A program made the position numbers and the translations under genes. From NCBI RefSeq assembly GCF_000004825.1, contig NW_008805074.1, positions 744,001 to 808,000 on the forward strand: 64,000 bases of DNA, read 5' to 3'. Source of the DNA: Heterostelium album PN500. Taxonomy: Eukaryota > Evosea > Eumycetozoa > Acytosteliales > Acytosteliaceae. Positions 10,110 to 23,800 of the stretch are shown here, in pieces. The notes under the pieces were generated by a model. It was given only the letters and a program-made list of their open reading frames with translations. It did no database searches and was not told the origin of the DNA. Positions within the stretch are counted from its first letter, which is position 1. Every line of letters begins with the position of its first letter.

Positions 10110-13100
10110 TTAAGTATTATTTGTTGATGATGTTGCTGTTGTTGTTTCTGGGAGTGTTGATAAATTATTATGAGTTGATGGTGAAGATGTTAATTCATTG
10201 TTGTTGTTGTTATTGTTGTTGTTTGGTGATGTTGGTGTGGTGGTTGTTGGATTGACGGTGGTTGATGCTTTCGATTGTTGTTTCTCTTTCTTTTTCTTCT
10301 TTCTTACAAAGTCTGATAGATCGGATTTGGTGTCGTCGTTGGTGGTTACTGATACATTGTCTGGAACATCGGATACATCGTCGTCGTTCGAGTCAGAGTG
10401 AGTTCCTTCCTTTCCAGAGTCTTTCTTCTTTGTCATTCCTTTGAATTTGTTGAGTAGCAGCTTGAATGGTGTCGGTGAGTGATTTTGTCGTGACGGTGAC
10501 GACTTGTCTTTTTCATCCTCTGCCGATATCAAATCATTATAGCTATTGGTGTGTGTTACTTGTTGTGGTTGAAGTGAGTTGTTGTTTTTGTTGTTATGTA
10601 CATTGTCCATAGACTCTCTGTGAACTAAATTCGGTAGTGTTGGGTCTAGTGTGCCTGTAGTTGTAGTGGTGGTGGTCGCTGTTACCGATATCTCTGGGTT
10701 GTTACCATTACCATTGCTAGTACTGGTGATGGCGACAGTTGGAACGGTTGCGTCGTCTTCATCGGAATCGTCATCGAATCCATTTTCATCGCCTGGATAT
10801 CCTTGAGCGTTTCCACCGGCGTCGTTTGGAATACCCTTGCCAGAGATGCTCAACTTGCTCTTCATCAATCTGAGTGTGTTTTTACCTCTACCTAGTAGCG
10901 ATGGTCTTCTCTTTGACTTTGGTCTATTGAGCTTATGATTGATTGGAACGGTTTCGTTGGTGTTGCTGCTATTGACGGAAGCTGCCAAGTTGCCAGTACT
11001 AGTGTTATTGATGCTGCTGTTGATTGGTGGCTTAGTGGATTCTGTCTCTGATTTGCCGCTGGTTGCAGAGGTGTTACTTCCGTTGAGATTATCTTTGCTG
11101 ATGTTGCTGCTGCTGTTGTTGTTTGTCGACAATTGCTTTTCAGCTCCGATCAATTGGTTACTGCTGTTTCCACCGCTGTTGGTGCTGATGTTACTGTTGA
11201 GTGAGGCGTTTAGTTGGATGTTTGGATGGTGTGATGCGGCCAATGCATCACTTCCGTCGGCGCCACTGAAACTAGCACGTCCAATACTCTCACGCTCCGA
11301 TTCACTCCAGCTCGATTCCATTTCGTTCTCTGCAACTGCGTACTTGTCGTCGTCATCCTCGCTGAGAATCTCTTCACGTGTCGTCGCCAGCGATGTGGCG
11401 TTTGGGAAGTCGGTGCTCAGTGGAACCGATGCCTCGAATGGCTGCACGCTTCCGGCTTCAATTGTATCCATTGTCAGCCCGAGATTGATATCCTCACCGC
11501 GCAACACTTGTTCAGTTTCTTTCGATCGGTTGGATACGGCCAAGTCGATGGGCAGACGACCGAGATGATCCATACACTTTAAACGAATCGCTTCGAATCC
11601 ACGCTTCATAAGGAGTGAAGCGCATCTTGGACGATTGAAATAGGCGGCGTAGTGCATTGGTGTCCAACCACGAGAATCGACCATTGACAGGTCAGCACCG
11701 TTCTGGAGCAACAGCTCGGGAATGATGACGTCGTCCGACTTCCAGATGACCTGGTGGAGTGTAGTTCTTCCTGATGCGTCGACGTGGTTCACCTCGGCGC
11801 CTTGACCAATGAGTTTGAGATAGCGAGCGATATCTCTTGGCCCGGTAGCACTAGCCATTTCATACAACATTTTGGACAACTCTTCGGTTGGTAGAGTCGA
11901 CTTGATAATAAAGTCTTTGGTCTTGTATTTGGCACGGATATAGGTTTCCTTGGTTGGACGATCCGACTTTTCTGTGGGTTTGACCTGGTCGGATAGCTGG
12001 TGTTCATAGAGTAAATTGAATTTGGCATTGCCAATCTCTTTCATCAGATAGATATTCTCTGGAATCCACTTGTCCAGCGTGAGCGAACGCACCTTGGAAA
12101 TGTGAGTTCCCAGACTACGGTGCACACCACTGCACACCTTACAAATGATGACACCGAGGTTGATCGATGCCCAATCGGGATCCTGACTGGAGCAATCGGC
12201 ACAGATATTGTTACCGGCTGCCTTCTGGATGATGCGCATCACCTGTTGATTCACCTCATCGCCACTCGCACCGGAGCCGCCAACAGTCGAGCTGGACAAT
12301 GGCTTTCCGACGGTGCTGTTGCTCAAAGACGACTTTTCAATCGATTGGCTGTTGAGCGAGTTGGAGATGGCTTCTTGAATGGCTGCAACCCAACGGTCAC
12401 GCTCCTCTTCATTCTCGGCCTGCAAAACGATCGGCTGTTTCTTACGAGGATGCAGAATTTCGAAACGGTAGTCGACCTGCTCCTTTGACTGCTCCTTGGA
12501 CGAGCCGGAAGCCGGTGGATTGGTCGAGGACGGCGAGGAAATCAACGGCTGTTGTGGCACACGCACCGAACACAACAAGATATTGAGTGCATTCTCTGGG
12601 TGGAACTCCTTCTTACCCTTGTAGCAATAGAGCATTCCATCCTTGAGAACATACCAACACTTGTTCCAACCTCCCATGACCTGCTTGCTCTTCTTCATGA
12701 GGTGACCCTCCACCACCTTGGGTGGCTGGATCTCCTCGAGGTATCGCTCGAGCTCCTCGATTCGCGGCTTCAGATTTCCGAGGAGTTTGGCGCCACGATT
12801 GAAAAAGAGATACTGCGAATTGATAAAGTGCAACACCGATCGCAGGTATTTCGTTTCGTTCTTGTGTGAGAGCTCACCTAGCTTGATCTCCAAGTCCTTG
12901 TTTTGATTCTCGAGAACCTCCTTCAACTTTTCCAACTCTTGCTCATAGTTAAACAGTCTGGTTTCGTCGATACCCTTCTTCTTGATCGATGTCGAGATCT
13001 TACCCAACGACTGTTCGTACTCCTCCTTTGACTTGGTCACTCTCTTGTGTGACTCTGCAACCTCTGCAAAGTCATAATCTACAAAATTGGCAACCGGAGT

Positions 13101-14144
13101 ACAAAATACATCTTGAATTTCATTCAACTAAAATATAATAATAATAATCCAACATCACCAATTCATTATTAATAAATATAAACACAATAATACACTCACT
13201 CCCCCTAACTTAATAATATCTTACCATTTGATCATGAACACTATTGACCGCTTTCAATGTATTTCCAAAGTATGCAAGATTTCCACCGAGTGTCTTTTCC
13301 TTTGGTTGTGCAAATGCAATCATCTGCTCTGATTGCTTAAGCATTTCCTCTGAGAATAAATGACTATTTTGACAATAAACTTTACATAAATAAATAAATA
13401 ATTTAATGTGTTAGTATTATTATTATTGATGTAAATGTAAAAGAATAAAGTTAATTATATAATTATTTTTATATATATACCTTTCATTGAATCAGTCCAG
13501 TGTTTTGAAATCTTCAAAAGTCTCTTCAATGTTTTTTTGTTTTCAAATGCAAACTGTACTTCTTCTGCGTGGTAAGAGTTTGCACTGTTTTGTGAAGCTG
13601 CCAATGAAATAGTGGTGGAAAGAGTCGATGGATTTAGATTGCTAGTGGTGCTAGTGCTTGTAGCGGCATTCGATAGTGGTTGCAAATTTTGATGACTGGT
13701 ATTAGGTGATGATGATGCCGATGATGAAGATAGCGATGAAGTCGATGTATTTGCTACTGTTGTTGTTGTTGCTGCTGTTGCTATTAAAACTGGTGGTTTC
13801 TCTGTTGATGATGATATTGATGTTGTTGTTGTTGTTGTTGCTGATACTCCTGTATTTGATGATGTTGATGTTGATGAGGCTGATGAGGTTGTTGCGTTTC
13901 TGGATTGAGTTGGTGATGGTTGATTTTGGTTGGCTGCAGCTGATGTGATGGTTACTGTCGGTGGGTTTAAAACTACGGATGAGGCCGTAGAGTATGTGCT
14001 ATTTGATGGTGAATTCGATGAAGTGGTAGTTACATCCTTAACCTGTGGTTGTTGTTGTTGTTGCTGTTGTTGATCATCTTTATTGTTGTTGTTAGATGAC
14101 GACGACGACGACACTGAAGTTGTTGATGGTTTAGTTTCACTCAT
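10110..14144 (-). CDS. ACAP-type ArfGAP: BAR, PH, ArfGAP, ankyrin repeats
   Basis: Three exons (14144-13481, 13349-13225, 13127-10110) join to 1268 residues. The domain order matches metazoan ACAPs. A Ser/Thr/Asn-rich N-terminus is followed by a helical BAR domain that spans all three exons (about 205-405) and a PH domain (about 405-515, VVEGHLMKKSK...GGWNKCWYVLKDGMLYCY). The ArfGAP zinc finger (about 556-680) has CADC, a 16-residue spacing, CKVC, and the arginine finger in GVHRSLG. Ankyrin repeats follow (about 690-810, GRTTLHQVIWKS, GWTPMHYAAYF). The C-terminal 450 residues are acidic and low complexity, with a basic KRRPSLLGRG patch. The family binds curved membranes and phosphoinositides and stimulates GTP hydrolysis on Arf/Arf6 in endocytic recycling; Dictyostelium ACAPs affect cytokinesis and the cytoskeleton. 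GC content is high in the BAR-PH-GAP core. Confidence 0.93.
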
Positions 14145-16411
14145 TTTATTTTATATTTATTGTTATTACTCTAACTACTACTATTTGTTTATATATATAT
14201 TCTTGAGTTGTTTTCCAAATGAAAAAGGGTTCGTCTATTTCAACCAACCCCTTTATATATAACTATTTAACTATGATGTCTGTCTGTCTGTCCTATCTAT
14301 CTATCTTATCTATTGGATTGATTATTAGTTAAAATAAAAACCAACCTAAAAAAAAACTTGTTTCTGTAAAATAAATTAAAAAAACTAATATATAAATATA
14401 TTTTTGATTGGTATGGTATATATTATTATTATTACTAATACAATTAAAATTTAACTACTAACTAACTAACTAACTAACTATTATTATTATTAATATTATT
14501 ATTATTATATATCTAAAAGTACAAATTTAACTAAACTAATTATATTCTTATTATTATTATTATTATTATTATTATTGTTGATTAGATATGACTATTGATA
14601 TGCTGTCTGTAGTCTACACTATACTATAAGATTTTTAAAAATAAAGTGTTTTGTTTTTGGTTTTGGTTTTTTTTTTTTTGTCTATTCAAAGAACAACTTT
14701 TGAATTGTTTTTGATAATAATTTGACCAAATGTTATTGATGACTATGAAAAAAAAACAAAAATAAAAGGAAAAGAAAAAAAATTTGAAAAATTGAAAGAA
14801 AAAAAGTTTTGTTTTTGTTTCTAAAATCGTGTGGATTTTGTTCGAATGGAAAGCGGACAATTATAAATATTATTATGATTTTGACCAGGTAAACAATAAA
14901 TAAAAAAAAGAAATAAATGGAATTTATTAAAATAGATATTTATTTGCAATACAAAAAAGTTTATTCTAATTATTTGTATGTTTCTAAATATTGCTAATTC
15001 AATTCATTATATAAAGTACTACTATTTTTGAAAATGTTGTTTTGTTGTTGTTTTTTTTTTTTTTTTCCTTTTTTTTAGATGGACAAACAGATAGATCGAA
15101 TTGGTTAAGTAAAAATAGGAGTGGAATAAGTATAATTAAATACAAACAACAACAACAACAAAAATGTATACAATATAGGTTTTGAATAGAATTGAATAGA
15201 ATTGAATTGAATTGAGTAGTTCGTTAGTTGGTTGGTTTGGTTTGGTTATTTTGAAGTGAAGGGAAGTGAAGTGGAGTAGCCAAGATGAGTTGATGTTACA
15301 TTGAAACATTCATTCATTTTTCATTACGTAATACTTTACATTGTAGTTTTTATTGTTATTATTGATGATGTTGTTGTTGTGTGTTTATTGTTGTCTTATC
15401 AACTGAAAACTAATTTTGAAACAATTCCAACACTACAATAACAAAAAAAACAAAAAAAAAAAACAACACACAACACAACTCTACCAAAAATACAGATATG
15501 ATATCAGTAAATATATATATATGTAAATGTAAATGTGAATGAAATGTTTGTAAAAATAAAAAAAAAATAGACAAAACAAATGAATGAGATATGACACAAC
15601 AAACAGTGTTTGAAACAATACAAATCGATTCGAATTATCAATTGCAATCGAGATAATAATACAATAACAGTTATTATTTTTAGTATTAATTTTGTGTAAC
15701 GTTCATAAAATACGACAATGAACAAACAATATATATGGATGAAGTTTTATTTATAAATCTTTTACTACTTTTACAATGACCTTACCTAAACTCGAATATA
15801 ATAAATGACCTTACACTAATTAGTTTTTGATTGATTTCAAAAATAGAAATCTTGAAATTAAATAAATAAAACAACGATTGTAATGATTCTAAAAAAAAAT
15901 ATTGTTACAATTGTCTTGTCTTTGCTATTCGACTATTTTTCAATCTTTTTATCTGTCTTATCTTAACTATGTGTTTGAAAAGATAAAAAAAAAAGAAAAA
16001 AAAAAAAATAAAACAATAGTTTTAAGTGCAAAGGATTTGAAACAACTAGTTGTTGTTTTTAAATTTGCTAATTTTTTTGATCAGCACACTCAAAAGTTTT
16101 TTTTTTTTGAAAAAAAATTCATGTGTCACTCACATCCAAAAAACCATTTTATTTGAAAAACTCTCTTTCAAACCACTCGATTTTATATGAAAATCATATT
16201 TTAAGATTTACATTTTGATCACAAAAAACACACTCTGAGCATTATCCACAAAACTTATACTTTTTGCTTTTTTATTCAAAGAATTTTAATTTTAATAATA
16301 AATAATAATTATATTTTTTTTATTTCTAATAATTTATTTTAATTTAAATAATATCTTTTGATTTGTTTTGATTTGTTTGTTTGTTTGTTTGTTTTTTTTT
16401 TTTTTTGCAAT
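14145..16411. other. Intergenic, low complexity
   Basis: Upstream DNA of the ACAP gene and 3' flank of the homeobox gene. It holds tetranucleotide repeats: TCTG/CTAT near 14280-14312 and ACTA (five to six units) near 14455-14480. It also holds a TTA/ATT tract at about 14550-14577, poly-T runs near 15050, and tandem GAATT-type repeats near 15186-15215. No open frame looks like a gene and I find no RNA gene. Confidence 0.4.
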
Positions 16412-19386
16412 TTAATTTAATAGACTATTAATGCTATTACTAGAAGAAGAATGTTGTAATATTAGTTTGTTGTGATAGGGAGATGTTTGTTGGTGCGATG
16501 AGTTTTGCAATGGTGGTTGTTGTGACTGTTGAAAGTGGATTGGCGACGATCGATCTTTGTTGGTGTTTGGCACCACTGGGATGGGTGTGTGTTGTCCGTT
16601 GATGTAGTGGTTCTGGAAGTTGTATTGCTGACCGGCGTAGATGAAACTACGCTCTTGAGAGGCGCGTAAAGTCTTTAGCTTGTCTTTGGTGCGACGGTTG
16701 TCAAGCCAACGCTGGATTCGGTTGATCTTCCAGTTGAGTGATTCCGACAGGTTCTGAAGTTCCTCCTTGCAGTGCTTGGCGTTCGAACCGTAGTGCAGCT
16801 GGTAGTACTTCTCGAGCATGATTTTCTCTTCGGGACGAGTTGTCTTTCGCATGCGTTTCTTTGGTGAATCTTCGTCGTCGTCATCAAAGTCGTCGTCGTC
16901 GTCGTCCAGCGCCGAGATTTGCATTGGATTCAGCGGGTGATTGCCGTTGTTGTTCTGTTGCCACAGCAGAGTGGATGGTGTCTGCTGGCACGGCGAGTTC
17001 GAGCGACTGTTGATGGGCGATGGCGAGTTGGAGAGTGGATTGGTAGCGGTGTTTTGGGTGAGCGAGGTAGGTGAGAGTGGTGGCAAACTCTTCTCCAGTA
17101 TCAACTTGGTCATTGGCGACTTGTTGTAGAGTCTTGGAACTTCACGCTCGTTCTCCATCAGCTCGTCCTCCTCGTCGTCGAGTTTCGGCAAGATCGTTTT
17201 TTGAGTGAATTTCTTGACGATTGGACTCGGTGTGTTCTGAGCACTGTTGCTCGCGTTTGACATTGGACTATCAGAGTCTTGTAGTTGTTGATTGGCGGAG
17301 GAGGGTATCTGTTTGTACCACTGTGGTTTCTCGATCGGAGAGGACAATGGACGTTTATTGTTGCTGTTACTGCTACTGGTTATACTTGGCATGTCGTCAT
17401 CAGAGTTCAAAATACTCTCAAAATTCTTTTTGTGCTGTTGGAGTTGTTGTTGTTGTTGTTGATGATGGTGTTGGAGTTGTGGTGATTGGATGGGTGGTTT
17501 TCCAGAAATACTTGGAAGTGGTAAAATAATTGGATTTGTCGACATTGAGTTTTGAGATTGTGTGGTTGGAGTTTGTTGTTGAGAGGATGGTGTTGGTGCA
17601 GAGCAGCTACTGCTATTGTTGTTGTTGCTGCTGCTACTACTACTGTTGCATTTAACTCTTTTATATTGTTGAGAGATCGATGCCAGTTCATAGGATGGAA
17701 TGAATTCACTGTCGTTTGGTGAGACAAATGAATTTGGTGAAGATGATTGTGAATGTGATTGTGAAGATGATTGTTGTTGTTGTGATGATGAGTTGGAGTT
17801 GTTAGATGAATAAATAGATCCAATGATTTGGTTGACTGGTGATTGATTTTTCGATGCGGATATGGTGGTGGAGAATGAAGATGATTTTTTCAGTTCTTCC
17901 TGTAACATCTTTTGTTCGTGTCTTCTCTTTCTTCTGCTTCGTTTGTTGAGAGCAGTATGTTCGTATGGATCATGGATTTGCTTCAATCCATAGTATCCTT
18001 TTCTTCCATTTTCAAGTGCACTCTCTTGTTGGAACATTTCAAAGTATTGAGGATGTGATAAAGTCATATTTACTGTTTGTCTCCAAATTGATGTTCCTTT
18101 TTTTTTGGTTAAGAAGAATTAATTAATATTAAAGTTAAATAAAATTATTATTATTATTTTTTCCAAAACATACTTTTCCTCATACACATAGTTTCATAAT
18201 GAGAATCAATAAAAGTACAAATATCTTTCTTAATGTGGAAGTATTTAATATCTGGCTTTGATAGAGTTAAACAATAAAGTGCAATATAACAAATGTCAGC
18301 CCTAAAAAAAAAAAAAAAAAAAAAAATTAAGTATTGCATTTCCAGAAAATTATTATTAATATTATTATTCTTATGTTTGATAATTTACCATGTTGGTGCT
18401 GAAGTAAAGAATGAAGGAGGTGGACCGTATGCACATATACAGCATTTATTATAGTTACAGGTTTTTGGAACTATATTACTACAGGAAGAGGATTTCATCA
18501 TTCCTCCACTTGGAATTCCTGGAATGAACTGATTGAATTTGGAGCCGGGTTTTCCTGGTGAGTGGAGGGAAAGTGAAGAAAAGTTTTGGTGTTGTGGTGG
18601 CGAGGACATATCGTCTCCAGACATATCGTCTGAAGATGGTGATGAAATCGATGGTGCTTCTGCTGCATCATCGGGATGAGGAGATGATATCAAGTGTGAG
18701 ATATCACTGAGTGTTGGATGTGAATTGTGATCGTTGTCACGTTGACTGTTATTGCTGTGATGGTTATAGGCGTTATGATTCTGATGTTGTTGTTGTTGAT
18801 GATGTTGATGTTGTTGCTGTTGGTTTTGTGGATTCAATAGCAATGGATGTGCCGAAATTTGTGGAATATGAGAGGTGGAAGATGATTTCATTTTGAAATT
18901 AATCATTTGTGAGGTGGCCGATGGTGATGTCATTTTCATTTCTCTTGGATGAAATTGTTGTTGTTGTTGTTGTTGTTGTTTATGGAATTGTTGCAGTTGA
19001 TGTTGTTGATGATTTTGAAGATGAGGATGTTGATCCTTGAGAGTATGTGATAGCATATTGAGAACTTGATGAGCGTTGTCCTCGTCTTCATCGTCGGCAT
19101 CGATGTCACCGTTGTAGTTGTCGTCCTCAAGTTCATCGAGGTCGTCGTCCGAGAGATTGTCCTCCATCATTTGTTGTTGCTGTTGCATCGACAATTTCTT
19201 TGAGATGATACTATGATTTCTAAACTGTTGTTGTTGGTCTCTGGTTAACATTCTGGAAAATGATGGCGAGTAGGTTCGGGTCAAAGCGGAGGAGTAGGAA
19301 GAAGTTGTTGTTGTAGGTTTTTGGCGATGATGAGCACAGGCATTAACAGTTTTCGATGATGATGATGATGAATAAATAACATGCAT
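16412..19386 (-). CDS. Homeodomain protein with forkhead-like winged helix
   Basis: Exons 19386-18389, 18301-18174 and 18096-16412 join to 936 residues; the start is MHVIYSSSSSSK, the first ATG in the open frame. Residues about 785-845 form a homeodomain: basic KKRMRKTTRP arm, three helices, and a recognition helix NRIQRWLDNRRTKDK with the invariant W, N and R of the WFxNRR core (LD replaces FQ). About residues 320-420, shared by all three exons, resemble a forkhead winged helix: DIKYFHIKKDICTFIDSHY, then SIWRQTVNMTLSHPQYFE (compare the forkhead WQNSIRHNLS segment), then GRKGYYGLK (compare GKGxYW). The rest is Gln, His, Asn and Ser-rich with acidic Asp runs. It is probably a nuclear developmental transcription factor. 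The homeodomain call is firm; the forkhead-like call is by eye. Confidence 0.85.
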
Positions 19387-20807
19387 TTGGTTGATCAACA
19401 AGATAAATTATTATTTAAATGAAAAAGTAGTAGTAGAAGTAGAAAAAAAAATAAATTAAAATTAAAATTAATATTCAAAATTTCAAATGATTGTATGTAT
19501 TTTCAAGTTGAGTTGTTCAAGAGAGAGAATAATATGAAGATGACAATAAGTAAGATGCTTTTGGTGGGATGGATAGTACTAATATTAAAATTGGTTCTTT
19601 TAAAAAGTAATAAGTAATACTAATTTGGTTTGTTGGTTTGGATGTTTTTTGTTTTTCGGGGGTAAAGTGGTAGTAGTAGTAATAGTGGGTTGGTATTCTC
19701 TTGGTATTATATATATTATATAAAGTGTGGTTGTGGGAGTGTGATGATGAACTTATATATTATAAAATTAATTTATAAATTAGAAGAGAGTGGTGTGGGT
19801 TTTGTTTTTTCTATGATTAAAAAAAGTTTTTATAATGAATGATGATGATGTTGATCAGTGGTGTGGTTTTAATGATATATATTGTTATTGTTGTTGATGT
19901 TAATGTTAGTGGTAATTTTAAAGATATAGGTTATAAAATACCAATGTTATTTAAATGTTTGCTGGATGTTTTAATATTCTAATATATTATTATTGTTATT
20001 TTAAAAATAAAGATATACACACACTATAATCTTAACCAAAAACCAATACAAAATAGGATATATTTATAAGTGATTGAAGGGAGATAAAACTTATAAATAA
20101 AAATGCAATAAAACAAATTAAAATAAAATTGAGAAGTCACTTTATAAATGTGATGATGATGATGATGAAATGAAATGAGAAATTTGAGAATATAGAGATA
20201 TTCTAGTTCATGAATGATGGTCTGCCTGATCCCGTGAGCGTGTGGGAGTGTTCACCTGTGTTGATTTATAGCGATAACACAGCTAGTTTATCAGCTTTAC
20301 AAATGTTTAAAACTGATCAACTGATCTATTTTAGTAATAGTTGAACTATAACCAGTTATTAGATGAATTAATTTTAAATTAACAATCCACTCTTTATGCT
20401 ATTAGAGTGAAAGTTTTTGAAATTTAAATTAATTTTAACTTAAAAACAAAACAAACAAAGGGTGATTGTTATATTTTTAAAGTTGTTTGTAGATATTGAT
20501 ATATTTGACAAGTTTTATTAATATTACTATCACTCGAGTGTTTCTATTTATACCAATTGTAAGTATTACCAATTTAAAACAGATGTTGGTATGATTTTGA
20601 TGAATGATAGTTTTAAAAATTACATATATATATATATAATGAGATTTTATAGATAATTTTAAATAAGAAAAAAAAACAACAAAAAATTGTAAAGAGACAA
20701 ACTGTATAAGGTTGAATGAATGTGAAGTTTATGAGATTATTTCTGAAACAATTGTTGTGGTAATAAAGATATTGATGGTGATTATTGTAATGATGTATGA
20801 ATAATTC

Positions 20808-20835
20808 AAAACTCTATAAAAATATTTAGAGTTTT
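20808..20835. repeat. Small perfect hairpin
   Basis: AAAACTCTA and TAGAGTTTT are exact inverted copies around ten AT bases. It is a minor structure within the gene-poor region. Confidence 0.4.
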
Positions 20836-23800
20836 GTTAAGTTCACTAATAATGATGATGATTTTTGATATATTTTGTTATTATTATTTTATGATTGATT
20901 ACTCTATTAAAATATTTTTAATATATTTGTTAAACTACAAAAAGGTCTCAGAGTCATAAATGTTTGTTTATGATGAAATATTTTATAGAGTTTGACTTTT
21001 TTGAAATGGACAGTATAAAATTTTTGTATAAATTTGGTATTTATAATTTTATATATTTACTAATTAGGTAAAATATATATTATCATAATACAGGCTTATA
21101 AATATGAGTCTGTTTTTTAACTTACCTATAGAAATTATTTGATAAATAAGAATGTTATAATTATTAATTATAAGGGTTCCAAGAATGAATGTTTGTTTCG
21201 CGTTGATTTGTTGGTATGGGTTTACGAGATATTGTACCACATGTGATACGAATATTAAGAGAATTCAGAAGGTTATGAAGATATACTTTAATTAAAGTAG
21301 AGGTGTTGCGCTGGTGGCGTGGGAACAACTGTGCTAAGTACGAAATAAATATAGATAAACTTTAGTAACTATAATAATTATTTTATAGTTATTAATATTG
21401 ATGTTGTTGTTAATATTGAAAAAGGTGGAAGTTTTGACAACCAACTATAAAATTTGTACCCAATCAAATAATTTATTCGTTGGATTTTTGGAGGTGGTGG
21501 AGGTGGTGGTGTGAGTGGTTTAGCCTACTTTATTACTGTGACAATGTGTAGTTCAGATAGAGTTTAAAATTTAATAAATAAATCTATAAAATACAAAATA
21601 AATTAAATAAGTAAGTAAGTATTAAGAAAGTATAAGTAGATGTTGGGTTGGGTAATGAAATTTAAATTTTTAAATTATGTTCCAAACATACATATAACAA
21701 ATACAAGGTAATAAGAGAAGTTGGAAAATATAATTTTTTTGTTTTGTTTTTGGAACTGAAGTATTAACTATTGATAGAGAGATATTTAAAAATTGGAAAT
21801 TATCTATTTCACAGTGTGCTTTGTTAATAAATTGATATCTAATAATTGAGGATGTTGAAAATTAAATTACAATAGATAAATATAATTTTTGGATGATTTG
21901 TTTTGGTTGTTCAAATATGTCCAATATCAATTAGATTTATCAAAAAGAAAGAATATTTTTATTCTATTGTTCTTTTTTATTAGATATTATTTGTTTGTTT
22001 AATTATTATTATTATTGTTTTTTTAAATTTGAAAATTATTATAAATTTGAAAATGTATAGATAAATAAATAGATTAATATTAAAGAGTGTAATGTCAGTT
22101 GGATTATAAAAAAATATTATTAGACATATTATATATTTTTAAAACAACAAATTTATATTTATTTATTGATTACAACTCGACTAAAAAGGTTACAAACACC
22201 GACCGACCCTAGTTGGAAATTTTTAGAGTTGGGAGGACATAAATGAATACGAATATTAAATCCAAATGATTGGATAGATAGATTGTAATTCCGTTTGGTA
22301 TAGATATACATAATTGTAATTAGGTATGATAAATTAGTGGTAATTATTATTACTACTAATTTTATTATTATTAATAATAGTTTGATGGAAGCACACCCCA
22401 CAGTACATTATATGACAACTAGAGTAACAATGTTTGAAATAATATTCGAGAGGGGTGTGGTGTGGTGGTGTTGTTGTGCGTGTGTTTTGTTTTGATAGAT
22501 AACATGGTTGGTTTGATGATAATGGATTCAGCAAAAACAAAAACAAACCAGCAAATATTTTAAATACGAATTGTCGTACAAATAAAATAAATATCTATCA
22601 TCAATTTTAATTTTATTTTATTTTGTTTTAATGAAAATATGAAATTTATACATAATTCCAAATATTGTATGTGTTTTAGTATAAATGAGAAATAAGAGTA
22701 CAAACAAACACAATTCGTTTTAGATTTTGGTGGTGAAAAATATTTGATTGGTACTATTCATGAATTTGAAATTATTAATAATTTCAAACAATAACAATTA
22801 TGGTAAAAGATGATTATTATTAAAAATAATCTAAAGAATAATATTTATGATAACAAATCTCGAATTTGATCATGATTGTTATTGTTTTAAATTGATGATT
22901 AAAATATTAATAAAGAGATATACGAAATATTTACTTAAAAATTTGTGAATTGATTGATTACTTTGGATAATAATGAGAATGATTTTTATTTGAAAATAAA
23001 TAATAGTAATAAATATTAAATAATAAATAAATAAATAAATAAATAAATAAATTAAATTTATGAAAATAAAAATAAATAACTATAAATCTTAAATTCTAAA
23101 AAAAAATCATATATATGGTAATAAATTGATTTGATAATATATATTGGTTTGGATAATTTAAAGAATCTTTAAATGTTCGTATTCACTTTTAATATGACTG
23201 TTGGATATCGTAAATAAGTATTATTAAAGAATGTATTAAAATTTTTTTTAAAAAAAATAAGTATCTCTTATTGATTGTGATCTACAGTGAGAAAATAAAA
23301 AAAAGATTGGGGGCATCTATAAATAATATTAAATGTAATTATATCAAACAAAACGAATATATTTTTAAAATTTAAAAATAAAAAGACAATTTCAATGTGT
23401 TTTCATGAGCATCAATAAGTTGAATTGGATATTATTTTTGTTTAAAAAATAATTAATAAATAAAAGATATCAAACCATTTCAGTTTGTAAATCTATAAAA
23501 ATTATAATGGAAACAACAAGAATAGAAATTTTTGATTTGTGTGTTTGATTTTTTTGTTGTTATCGTTATAAAATAAAAATTTTTTGTGATTGTAGTTGGA
23601 TGTGTTTTAAAGTTATAAGATGATTTGGTGAAAATTTATGTATATTCATACAAATTTTTTTTTTTTGAGAGTTGTGTTTTACTTTTAATTTTTCATCTAT
23701 ATCCTTTGGAGAATAACCAGTTTGAGATTAATAAATATTTTTGATATGGAAAACTTATAGTTTGAATAGATATTGATGTTGAAGAGTGATATATTTAATT

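Noticed and set aside
10939-12869. Long plus-strand open frames over the ACAP gene
   Set aside because: Antisense of a well-supported BAR-PH-ArfGAP-ANK protein; GC-rich codons leave long shadow frames.
20146-20232. Possible C/D snoRNA (gatgatgatgatg then cctgatc)
   Set aside because: The C-box-like word is part of a GAT microsatellite, there is no terminal stem and no C'/D' pair.
22159-22546. Overlapping short minus-strand open frames
   Set aside because: No codon bias, no splice-linked partner exons and composition like the intergenic DNA.
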